A DNA stretch of 15,209 nt from JBAZQS01 sp041645075 (GTDB lineage Bacteria > Patescibacteriota > Patescibacteriia > 2-01-FULL-39-33), in assembly GCA_041645075.1 (NCBI GenBank), contig JBAZQS010000021.1:1-15209 (forward strand), given 5' to 3'. The notes under the pieces are model-generated. The model searched no databases. It saw only the letters and a list, made by a program, of their open reading frames with translations, and was not told where the DNA came from. This document shows positions 8,380-13,245 of this stretch, one piece after another. The first letter of the stretch is position 1. The number at the start of each line of letters is the position of its first letter. The position numbers and the translations under genes are program-made.

Positions 8380-8405
8380 TTGTCTAGACATGTCTAGACA
8401 AACTT
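8376..8405. promoter_or_regulatory. Perfect 30-bp palindrome, probable operator
   Basis: The half site AAGTTTGTCTAGACA (8376-8390) is followed directly by its exact reverse complement (8391-8405). The middle is two tandem copies of the self-complementary decamer TGTCTAGACA (8381-8390, 8391-8400). It overlaps the -10 box and start of the promoter at 8351-8379, the position of a repressor operator. It is unrelated in sequence to the P1-P4 family. It has no T tract in either direction, so it is not a terminator. A dimeric or tetrameric DNA-binding protein is the natural reader; the HTH protein at 8604 is one candidate, by inference. Confidence 0.65.
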
Positions 8406-8420
8406 CATACTTATCCACAG

Positions 8421-8460
8421 TTTACCCTGTGGAGTATAGCAAGCTACTCCACAGGGTGAA
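8421..8460. repeat. Short palindrome P2 (minimal form of the P family)
   Basis: Arms TTTACCCTGTGGAGTA (8421-8436) and TACTCCACAGGGTGAA (8445-8460) pair at 15 of 16 positions around TAGCAAGC. It has the outer arms of P1 without the two inner hairpins. Its end TTTA faces left and TTCA faces right, the reverse of P1 and P4. Its last four bases, TGAA (8457-8460), are also the first four of P3. Confidence 0.8.
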
Positions 8461-8521
8461 CCCAGTGGAATGGCTATACCAAAATTTTTGCTATGGCAAA
8501 AATTTTATTCCACGGGGTTCA
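8457..8521. repeat. Three-way-junction palindrome P3, inverted orientation
   Basis: Outer arms TGAACCCAGTGGAAT (8457-8471) and ATTCCACGGGGTTCA (8507-8521) pair at 14 of 15 positions; including the flanks, 8449-8471 and 8507-8529 pair at 21 of 23. Arm 2 is GG-CTATA-CC (8472-8480). Arm 1, AAAATTTTTGC with GCAAAAATTTT (8481-8491/8496-8506), is a perfect 11-bp hairpin. The three stems meet with no unpaired bases. Arm order is reversed compared with P1 and P4, so this copy is in the opposite orientation. Its last four bases, TTCA (8518-8521), begin P4. Confidence 0.8.
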
Positions 8522-8585
8522 CCCTATGGAATAAAATTTTTCTTTCAGAAAAATTTATGGCGATAGCCATATTCCATAGGGTAAA
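8518..8585. repeat. Three-way-junction palindrome P4
   Basis: Outer arms TTCACCCTATGGAATA (8518-8533) and TATTCCATAGGGTAAA (8570-8585) pair at 15 of 16 positions. Arm 1 AAATTTTTCT with AGAAAAATTT (8534-8543/8547-8556) has loop TTC. Arm 2 ATGGC-GATA-GCCAT occupies 8557-8570. Same plan and orientation as P1. The pair G8117-C8210 of P1 is A8526-T8577 here, a change on both sides that keeps pairing. It ends 18 bp before the HTH start codon, so in RNA it would sit close to the ribosome entry site. Confidence 0.85.
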
Positions 8586-8603
8586 TAAACATAAAAATAA
8601 CAT

Positions 8604-8915
8604 ATGCCAGCCGGCCAGCCCATCAGGGTTACCATCTCTCAAGCGGCTAATCTATTCGGCATTAGCGAAAAAACCATCCGCCGGGCGATTAAAAACCAGG
8701 AACTGCTTTATATTGTGGTGCGGGGGGTTTATAAAATCAACTTTGAAGGCCTGTTAAAATGGTCGCAAAACCGAACCACCACTAAAAAAAAGCTTGAAAA
8801 AAACGGCCTTGGCCAGTATGTGGATAAGTGGAAAATCAAAAATAAACTCTATTCTCCTAATCCTAATAATTTAAAAAAAAATCCGCTAAAGGAGGATATG
8901 GAAAAAACCGTTTAG
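8604..8915 (+). CDS. Small HTH DNA-binding protein, excisionase/MerR-like
   Basis: 103 residues. Residues 9-32 form a helix-turn-helix of the HTH_17/excisionase type: V-T-I-S-Q-A-A-N-L-F-G-I-S-E-K-T-I-R-R-A-I-K, followed by a short wing (V-V-R-G-V-Y-K-I-N, 38-46) and a helix F-E-G-L-L-K-W-S-Q. The rest is Lys/Asn-rich and probably flexible, suited to non-specific DNA contact. No Shine-Dalgarno sequence precedes the ATG; the conserved motif starts 8 residues in, which supports this start. The gene lies downstream of an extended -10 promoter overlapping a 30-bp palindrome, which fits self-regulation. No integrase or prophage gene is near, so a real excisionase role is unlikely. The DUF3592-like gene follows at 63 bp with no promoter seen between. 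Confidence 0.65.
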   Translation: MPAGQPIRVTISQAANLFGISEKTIRRAIKNQELLYIVVRGVYKINFEGLLKWSQNRTTTKKKLEKNGLGQYVDKWKIKNKLYSPNPNNLKKNPLKEDMEKTV

Positions 8916-8978
8916 AATGGCAAAAGAGAACGCTAAAAACAACGTTCCTTAAAAATTTTTCCGGGAAGGAGAAAAACA

Positions 8979-9377
8979 ATGTACAAAATGTTCGGATGGC
9001 TGGCAATAATTAACCTGCCCATATTAATTGGTTTCCAGATTAATTTGGCCAATCAAAAAGCCATCATGAAAAACGGGACTGTTATTGACGCGGAAATTGT
9101 TAACATTCACAATGGAAATTACGGCCGGCGAGTTGAATATACCTATGAAATGCCAGCCGGAAAAAAACACTCTGTCACCGTTAACGCCCCATCCTCGATC
9201 AAAAACGGACAAAAAACATTAAAGATTTATGTCCACAAAGACAATCCCGATAAAAGCGTCCCGGAAGGCGCGATTGAATTTACTAAAAATTGGCTTAATT
9301 CAACGGCTATATGGGGTCTAATCTCTATTTTCTTTTTCTATTATTACCGAAGCCGAGCTAAGCGCAAGGAAGCGTAA
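8979..9377 (+). CDS. DUF3592-like membrane protein
   Basis: 132 residues with a membrane helix at about 5-23 and a second at about 110-124, around an outside or inside beta-rich domain (about 30-100). The domain carries N-G-T-V-I-D-A-E-I-V, then R-V-E-Y-T-Y-E, then V-H-K-D-N-P-D-K-S, the order seen in DUF3592 proteins; their function is unknown. The C-terminus is basic (R-S-R-A-K-R-K). A strong Shine-Dalgarno AAGGAG (8966-8971) lies 7 nt before the ATG. It is probably cotranscribed with the HTH gene and ends at the terminator at 9407. Confidence 0.6.
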   Translation: MYKMFGWLAIINLPILIGFQINLANQKAIMKNGTVIDAEIVNIHNGNYGRRVEYTYEMPAGKKHSVTVNAPSSIKNGQKTLKIYVHKDNPDKSVPEGAIEFTKNWLNSTAIWGLISIFFFYYYRSRAKRKEA

Positions 9378-9406
9378 TCTAATTAGTAAATCTTACACCC
9401 ATTAAT

Positions 9407-9439
9407 ACCCCAAGGTCCTATCGTACTGAGGGGTTTTTT
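9407..9439 (+). terminator. Rho-independent terminator after the DUF3592-like gene
   Basis: ACCCC (9407-9411) pairs with GGGGT (9430-9434) and is followed by a run of T. The stem is short and the 18-nt loop is long, so this is moderate strength, but it sits 30 bp after the stop and just before the next promoter. Confidence 0.6.
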
Positions 9440-9456
9440 ATTTAAAAACAGCCCCC

Positions 9457-9485
9457 TTGCGTTTTTTTTAATTATTCCGTATAAT
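9457..9485 (+). promoter_or_regulatory. Promoter of secE-nusG-rplK-rplA
   Basis: TTGCGT (9457-9462), a 17-bp spacer rich in T, and a perfect TATAAT (9480-9485). It lies between a terminator and secE, 57 bp before its start codon, and is one of the best promoters in the window. Confidence 0.75.
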
Positions 9486-9501
9486 AAATCCATAAACTAT
9501 T

Positions 9502-9521
9502 ATCCGCTTTGAGCGGATTTT
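9502..9521 (+). promoter_or_regulatory. Hairpin at the 5' end of the secE transcript
   Basis: ATCCGC-TTTGA-GCGGAT (9502-9518) followed by TTT. It begins about 10 nt after the expected transcription start. It could be a 5' stem-loop that slows mRNA decay or a weak attenuator; the T tract is too short for a firm terminator call. Confidence 0.45.
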
Positions 9522-9542
9522 AAGATTAAAAATTATTAAACC

Positions 9543-9734
9543 ATGTCCAATGCCAATAAACTAATCCAATACGTCAAGGATTCCAAGGAGGAGCTTAAGC
9601 ATGTTACTTGGCCGACCAAAAAAGAAGTAAGAAGGCATACGATTTTGGTCATCGCCGTTTCCTTGGGCGTGGCCGCCTTCTTGGGCATTATTGATTATAT
9701 TTTGAATTTTGGCTTAGAAAAAATAATCAAATAA
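9543..9734 (+). CDS. secE: Preprotein translocase subunit SecE
   Basis: 63 residues, the short one-helix form usual outside the enterobacteria. SecE clamps SecY in the SecYEG protein channel. Visible are the amphipathic segment ending in the conserved E-E-L-K-H-V-T-W-P-T-K-K-E-V (16-29) and one membrane helix at about 33-53. The next gene, nusG, starts after 1 bp, the standard bacterial pairing. No Shine-Dalgarno sequence is visible in the A/T-rich leader. Confidence 0.95.
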   Translation: MSNANKLIQYVKDSKEELKHVTWPTKKEVRRHTILVIAVSLGVAAFLGIIDYILNFGLEKIIK

Positions 9735-9735
9735 T

Positions 9736-10281
9736 ATGGCCAAACAAAATCTGCAACTGGGCCGGCGCTGGTATGTCTTGCATACTTACTCGGGACTGGA
9801 AGAAGCGGTCTCTCATAATTTAAAACAGCGCATTGAGTCCATGGACATGGAGGATAAGATTTTTAATGTCTTGATTCCCAAGGAAAAGAAAATCAGAATT
9901 AAAAACGGCAAAAGAAAAATCGTGGAGGAAAAAATTTATCCGGGCTATGTTTTGGTAGAAATGATTGTAACCGACGATTCCTGGTATGTGGTCAGAAACA
10001 CGCCGCACGTCACCGGTTTTGTCGGCTCGGGCACCACGCCCACGCCCATCTCCGAAGCGGAAATTAAGGACTTGCAAAAAAGAATGGGGGTCAATGAGCC
10101 GGAATATCAAATTGATGTGAGCCAAGGCGATCCGGTGCGCATTTCCGACGGGCCGTTTAAAAATATGGAAGGCAAAGTCGTGGAAATAGATGATACTCGC
10201 GGCAAAGTCAAGGTCTTGGTCTCAATGTTCGGCCGAGAGACACCGGTGGAATTGGATTTCTTGCAGATAAAGAAGATATAA
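9736..10281 (+). CDS. nusG: Transcription elongation and antitermination factor NusG
   Basis: 181 residues, full length. The N-terminal NGN domain (about 10-110) has R-R-W-Y-V-L-H-T-Y-S-G-L-E and the conserved Y-P-G-Y-V-L-V-E-M. A linker leads to the C-terminal KOW domain (about 128-181) with G-D-P-V-R-I-S-D-G-P-F and F-G-R-E-T-P-V-E-L. NusG binds RNA polymerase through NGN and ribosomal S10 or Rho through KOW. It starts 1 bp after the secE stop, so translation is probably coupled. Confidence 0.96.
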   Translation: MAKQNLQLGRRWYVLHTYSGLEEAVSHNLKQRIESMDMEDKIFNVLIPKEKKIRIKNGKRKIVEEKIYPGYVLVEMIVTDDSWYVVRNTPHVTGFVGSGTTPTPISEAEIKDLQKRMGVNEPEYQIDVSQGDPVRISDGPFKNMEGKVVEIDDTRGKVKVLVSMFGRETPVELDFLQIKKI

Positions 10282-10292
10282 CAGAAAATTTT

Positions 10293-10339
10293 TAATTTTT
10301 AATTTTTAAATAAATAAATCAAATTTTTAATTTCTAAAC
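10293..10339. repeat. 47-bp AT-rich dispersed repeat, copy 2
   Basis: Matches 2285-2331 at 45 of 47 positions. It starts 11 bp after the nusG stop, in the 168-bp nusG-rplK spacer. Confidence 0.6.
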
Positions 10340-10368
10340 AATTCCAAATGTATTTATTTAAAAGCTTG

Positions 10369-10388
10369 TCCCCAACCCCGATTGGGGA
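10369..10388 (+). promoter_or_regulatory. Hairpin in the nusG-rplK spacer
   Basis: TCCCCAA-CCCCGA-TTGGGGA, a perfect 7-bp stem. The sequence after it (TTAAATCATT) is not a T tract, so a full terminator is unlikely; an mRNA processing or partial stop site between the two gene pairs fits better. Confidence 0.45.
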
Positions 10389-10408
10389 TTAAATCATTAA
10401 AAATTATT

Positions 10409-10438
10409 TATAAAATTAAAAATTATAAAATTAAAAAT
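10409..10438. repeat. Perfect tandem 15-bp AT repeat
   Basis: TATAAAATTAAAAAT occurs twice in direct tandem with no mismatch, ending 11 bp before the rplK start. It leaves the start unstructured and lacks a Shine-Dalgarno sequence. It holds TATAAA-like boxes, so a secondary promoter for rplK is possible but not shown. Confidence 0.55.
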
Positions 10439-10449
10439 TATTTAAAACT

Positions 10450-10872
10450 ATGGCAAAAAAAATAAAGACAATCATAAAATTGCAAATACCCGGCGGCCAA
10501 GCCAATCCGGCGCCTCCGATCGGTCCGGCTTTGGGCCAGCATGGCTTGAATATCGCGGAATTCTGCCAAAAATTCAATGCCGCCACCAAAGACAAGATGG
10601 GCGATATTATTCCGGCGGAAATTACGGTTTTTGAAGACCGAACCTATACTTTTGTCCTAAAAACACCGCCCGCCGCCGAATTAATCAAAAAGGCAGCTGG
10701 AATAACTAAGGGCTCGGGCAAACCGCTTAAAGAAAAAGTGGGCAGAATCACCAAACAGCAAGTGGCAGAAATTGCCAAAATCAAAATGCCGGACTTGAAT
10801 ACCAAAAATTTAGAAGCGGCTTGCAAAATTATTGAAGGCACGGCCAGGCAGATGGGGGTAGAAATTAAATAA
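10450..10872 (+). CDS. rplK: Large-subunit ribosomal protein L11
   Basis: 140 residues, standard length. The N-terminal domain holds G-G-Q-A-N-P-A-P-P-I-G-P-A-L-G-Q-H-G (14-31), the proline-rich element that bends over the GTPase-associated center. The C-terminal rRNA-binding domain has G-S-G-K-P and the ending A-C-K-I-I-E-G-T-A-R-Q-M-G. It is followed by rplA after a 51-bp spacer that carries an L1-site mimic. Confidence 0.97.
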   Translation: MAKKIKTIIKLQIPGGQANPAPPIGPALGQHGLNIAEFCQKFNAATKDKMGDIIPAEITVFEDRTYTFVLKTPPAAELIKKAAGITKGSGKPLKEKVGRITKQQVAEIAKIKMPDLNTKNLEAACKIIEGTARQMGVEIK

Positions 10873-10873
10873 C

Positions 10874-10911
10874 GTGGGAACCCTTGCTAGTCACAAGCGC
10901 GCCAATACCAC
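10874..10911 (+). promoter_or_regulatory. L1-binding RNA leader between rplK and rplA
   Basis: GTGGGA (10874-10879) and ATACCAC (10905-10911 region) bracket a small hairpin CTTG-CTAGTCA-CAAG (10883-10897); GTGG (10874-10877) pairs with CCAC (10908-10911). The same GUGGGA ... AUACCAC frame bounds the L1-binding stalk of bacterial 23S rRNA. Control of the L11-L1 genes by L1 binding its own mRNA is established in other bacteria. Position, just before rplA, and sequence both fit such control here. Not tested by alignment. Confidence 0.65.
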
Positions 10912-10923
10912 TAACAAATAATT

Positions 10924-11619
10924 ATGAAAAAAATCCAACACCAGCCATCAAAGAGATATAAAGAAGCCGTCGGCTTGATTGACCGCAAAAAATCCTATTC
11001 GGCCGAGGAGGCGATTGCTTTGGTCAAAAAAACCGCGACTGTAAAATTTGACTCTTCTATTGAGGTTCACCTTAAATTGAATATTGACCCTAAAAAAGGC
11101 GACCAGCAAGTAAGAAGCAGTGTGGCCTTGCCGCACGGCACGGGCAAATCATTGCGTATTGCCGTGGTGGCGACTAATGGCGACCAGCAAAAAAATGCCA
11201 AGGCGGCCGGCGCCGATCTGGTTGGCGAAAAGGAAATTATAGACGAAATTAAGAATGGCAAAATCAATTTTGACGTTTTAGTAGCCACGCCCGACGCCAT
11301 GAAATTATTGGCGCCGATTGCCAAAATTCTTGGACCCAAGGGCTTGATGCCCAATCCCAAAGACGGCACCGTGGCCGCCAATATCGGCGAAGCCGTGGCC
11401 AACCTTAAAAAGGGTAAAATTAATTACAAAAATGATGATTCGGGCAATATTCATGTAATTATTGGCAAGGCGTCTTTTGAGGAAGCAAAATTAAAGGAAA
11501 ACTTCGGCGCGCTGATGGACAGCGTAATCAGGGCCAAACCGGCTAGCGCCAAAGGAACCTATATTAAATCCGTGAATCTAACCAGCTCCATGGGCCCGTC
11601 AATTAAAGTGGCAATATAA
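10924..11619 (+). CDS. rplA: Large-subunit ribosomal protein L1
   Basis: 231 residues, full length. L1 forms the mobile stalk by the E site and represses its own operon by binding mRNA. Visible are the N-terminal Y-K-E-A-V-G-L-I-D, the F-D-S-S-I-E-V-H-L-K-L-N-I-D-P-K-K-G-D-Q-Q-V-R segment in domain I, the L1 signature ending K-I-L-G-P-K-G-L-M-P-N-P around 138-149, and the C-terminal G-P-S-I-K-V. Presence of L1 is of some use for placement, since part of the Parcubacteria is reported to lack it. rplJ and rplL do not follow; a terminator does. Confidence 0.97.
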   Translation: MKKIQHQPSKRYKEAVGLIDRKKSYSAEEAIALVKKTATVKFDSSIEVHLKLNIDPKKGDQQVRSSVALPHGTGKSLRIAVVATNGDQQKNAKAAGADLVGEKEIIDEIKNGKINFDVLVATPDAMKLLAPIAKILGPKGLMPNPKDGTVAANIGEAVANLKKGKINYKNDDSGNIHVIIGKASFEEAKLKENFGALMDSVIRAKPASAKGTYIKSVNLTSSMGPSIKVAI

Positions 11620-11665
11620 TTACGAATTACGAATTTCAAATTAAAAATTGGAATCAAATAAAAAG

Positions 11666-11694
11666 TCACTCCCGTTTCGTGGGGGTGATTTTTT
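11666..11694 (+). terminator. Rho-independent terminator of the secE-nusG-rplK-rplA unit
   Basis: TCACTCCC (11666-11673) pairs with GGGGGTGA (11681-11688), eight pairs with one wobble and a 7-nt loop, followed by TTTTTT. It starts 46 bp after the rplA stop. Confidence 0.85.
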
Positions 11695-11768
11695 ATGCTT
11701 ATTATCCATGGGGGCATTAAAAAGCAAGTGTCACGGACGATAATGAATTCTTAAGGTAATTTAGAAAC

Positions 11769-11797
11769 TTGACATTTTTTAATAAAATTATAATAAT
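11769..11797 (+). promoter_or_regulatory. Promoter of the duplicated-domain gene
   Basis: Perfect TTGACA (11769-11774), a 17-bp spacer and AATAAT (11792-11797). An overlapping perfect TATAAT (11789-11794) would have a short 14-bp spacer. The start codon is about 40 nt further on. Between the rplA terminator and this promoter (11695-11768) I saw nothing else. Confidence 0.6.
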
Positions 11798-11842
11798 TAA
11801 GCAAGTACAATTTAAAATTCAATCAAAAGAAAGGGCGGGAGA

Positions 11843-12379
11843 ATGAGCGAGCCCCAAGAAACTTTCGATATTCCGATTTTTCTTGTCCGTTTATTCCTTA
11901 AACAGAAGCCAAGAAGCCGGCAAATGCAATGGGAGTGCGAATTACCCTATCGCGGCTATATCTTTAAATTTGTGGCTAATGGCGATTTGAAACTCAATTC
12001 TCAGGAATACTATTTTATCCAGGCCAGGCACATTCTTTACCGAAATTTAAACCACAGATTTCTGATTGTGGCCGTTGATCTTCTGCGGAAATTGGAGTTG
12101 CCAGATGAAGCCACTGATGAATTTACGCTTTTTTTCAGTCCGCCCGAGAATCACGAAAAGGCGCAGGGGCGATGGGAAGCCATATATTATGGCGCCGATA
12201 TGACGATTAAATTTGTCCCGGAAAATAATCGCAATAATCCCCAGCCATCTCCGGAACAGGCCATCTGGCATTGTTCAGTTTCCGGGTTATTGCATTACAG
12301 CCAAGAAAACCATTTTGCCATTGTGGCTGTAAATTTGCTTGAGCCAATAGAGGCCGGGACTGTCTTACGCGAAGAATGA
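11843..12379 (+). CDS. Unknown protein made of two copies of one domain
   Basis: 178 residues, family not recognised. The protein is an internal duplication. Unit A (about 30-85) and unit B (about 111-170) share, in order: W-E (30, 111), a hydrophobic-K-F-V strand with the K 12 residues after each W (42, 123), an H-x-L/H-Y zone, then N-H (70, 156) and I-V-A-V-D/N-L-L (75-81, 160-166) ending in an acidic turn. Unit B has a 5-residue insertion in the middle. No signal peptide or membrane helix, so it is probably cytoplasmic. An AAGGG Shine-Dalgarno (11831-11835) lies 7 nt before the ATG. It has its own promoter and terminator, hence a single-gene transcript. Two copies suggest a pseudo-symmetric fold, perhaps ligand-binding; that is inference. 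Confidence 0.7.
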   Translation: MSEPQETFDIPIFLVRLFLKQKPRSRQMQWECELPYRGYIFKFVANGDLKLNSQEYYFIQARHILYRNLNHRFLIVAVDLLRKLELPDEATDEFTLFFSPPENHEKAQGRWEAIYYGADMTIKFVPENNRNNPQPSPEQAIWHCSVSGLLHYSQENHFAIVAVNLLEPIEAGTVLREE

Positions 12380-12398
12380 TCATTTGAATAAAAATCTA

Positions 12399-12426
12399 AA
12401 AACCCACTATGGCTACGGTGGGTTTT
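12399..12426 (+). terminator. Rho-independent terminator after the duplicated-domain gene
   Basis: AAAACCCAC (12399-12407) pairs with GTGGGTTTT (12418-12426) across a 10-nt loop, 20 bp after the stop. The A/T flanks allow it to work in both directions. Confidence 0.8.
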
Positions 12427-12515
12427 AAAATTTATAAATTATTTAAAATAGTATCGTCAAATTTAACATAATTTTATTCTAAAATCAAGTTTTGCCCAGT
12501 ATTCCCCAATTTAAA

Positions 12516-12544
12516 TTGCCTCCTCTTCCCTTTTCTGATAAAAT
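12516..12544 (+). promoter_or_regulatory. Promoter of the dCMP deaminase gene, extended -10 type
   Basis: TTGCCT (12516-12521), a 17-bp spacer and TAAAAT (12539-12544) preceded by TGA, an extended -10. The start codon is 35 bp downstream. The remaining spacer 12427-12515 is AT-rich and shows nothing else. Confidence 0.55.
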
Positions 12545-12578
12545 TAAATAGATTTAAAAACTTATCAACAACAATAAT

Positions 12579-13121
12579 ATGCAAACCCCCGCCCGCCCCG
12601 ATAAAATTCATTATTATATCGGCATTGCCAAAGCCGTTTCCCAAAGATGCACTTGTTATCGCTCACGGGGCGGGGCGATTATTGTCCGGGGCGACCAAAT
12701 TATCGCTACCGGCTATATCGGGGCGCCCCGAGGCACCAAGGATTGCCTGAAACGGGGAAATTGCCTTAGGGAAGAGCTAAAAATACCCCACGGCGAAAGG
12801 TATGAAATGTGCCGTTCGGTCCATGCCGAACAAAACGCGATTATTAATGCCGCCCGAGCCGGCGTCAGCTTATTCGGGGGCGAGATGTATATTTACGGCG
12901 AAAGGCCGGCGACCGGCGAATTAATGGATTTTATCCCCTGTTATTTTTGCAAACGGATGATAATTAATGCCGGGATAAACTGGGTTTTTTCTCAAATGCA
13001 CGATGGCTCAATCAAAAAATTTTCCGTTGAAGAATGGGTCAAGGACTGGCAGGAAAATGATATTGTGGATGATAAATATAAGTATGGGACGGATCTTAAT
13101 AAAAAATTGGGACTTAAATAA
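12579..13121 (+). CDS. Deoxycytidylate (dCMP) deaminase family protein
   Basis: 180 residues. The family converts dCMP to dUMP, the substrate for thymidylate synthesis; a few relatives are DNA-uptake (ComEB) proteins. Catalytic zinc ligands are visible: H82 with the proton shuttle E84 in H-A-E-Q-N-A-I, and C121 and C124 in P-C-Y-F-C. The N-terminal C-T-C-Y-R-S-R-G-G-A-I-I-V and T-G-Y-I-G-A-P-R-G, and the Cys at 24, 26, 56, 62 and 78, fit the extra structural zinc region of dCMP deaminases. Usual G-Y-N-G reads G-Y-I-G here, a small departure at a substrate-loop position. The gene leads a pyrimidine cluster with thymidylate kinase and a ThyX-like protein, which supports the dCMP role. Palindrome R1 follows 2 bp after the stop. 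Confidence 0.85.
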   Translation: MQTPARPDKIHYYIGIAKAVSQRCTCYRSRGGAIIVRGDQIIATGYIGAPRGTKDCLKRGNCLREELKIPHGERYEMCRSVHAEQNAIINAARAGVSLFGGEMYIYGERPATGELMDFIPCYFCKRMIINAGINWVFSQMHDGSIKKFSVEEWVKDWQENDIVDDKYKYGTDLNKKLGLK

Positions 13122-13123
13122 TC

Positions 13124-13233
13124 GTCATTGCGAGGAGCGGTAATCGGCGATCCTTCCCTCTTGGGTACTCGGGGTCGGGATAAACTCCGCAACCCGAGTT
13201 TAGATTGCTTCGTCGAGTACTCCTCGCAATGAC
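13124..13233. repeat. Interspersed palindrome R1 ('GTCATTGCGAGGAG' type), interrupted
   Basis: Perfect 14-bp terminal arms GTCATTGCGAGGAG (13124-13137) and CTCCTCGCAATGAC (13220-13233). The right half also keeps AGATTGCTTCGTCG. The left half matches R2 through GGTAATCGGCGA and then departs where R2 continues with CGAAGCAATCT; the replaced part has its own inner hairpin, ACTCGGG (13167-13173) with CCCGAGT (13193-13199). It could be an insertion or a recombined copy. Similar palindromes are scattered in many unrelated bacterial genomes. It may double as a terminator for the deaminase gene, though it lacks a T tract. Confidence 0.85.
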
Positions 13234-13245
13234 ATTTTAAGAAAT

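Noticed and set aside
8109..8585. P1-P4 region as a CRISPR array or tRNA-like genes
   Set aside because: Unit lengths and orientation vary, there are no unique spacers of equal length, and the folds lack tRNA loops such as a TTC arm and anticodon stem.
8604..8915. HTH protein as a prophage or element excisionase
   Set aside because: No integrase, attachment site pair or phage gene is visible in the window; the HTH type is also common in small regulators.
8888..8952. AAAGGAGG at 8888-8895 followed by ATG at 8898, and a mini-ORF 8917-8952 (11 codons)
   Set aside because: The ATG is in frame with the HTH gene, is only 2 nt from the Shine-Dalgarno-like run and leaves 5 codons. The 11-codon ORF is 21 nt away from that run. 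The run encodes Lys-Glu codons of the HTH tail, so chance is the simplest account.
8928..8960. GAACG ... CGTTC hairpin followed by A/T runs as a terminator between the HTH and DUF3592-like genes
   Set aside because: Only 5 bp with a 10-nt loop, and the T run is separated from the stem by AAAAA; too weak to call.
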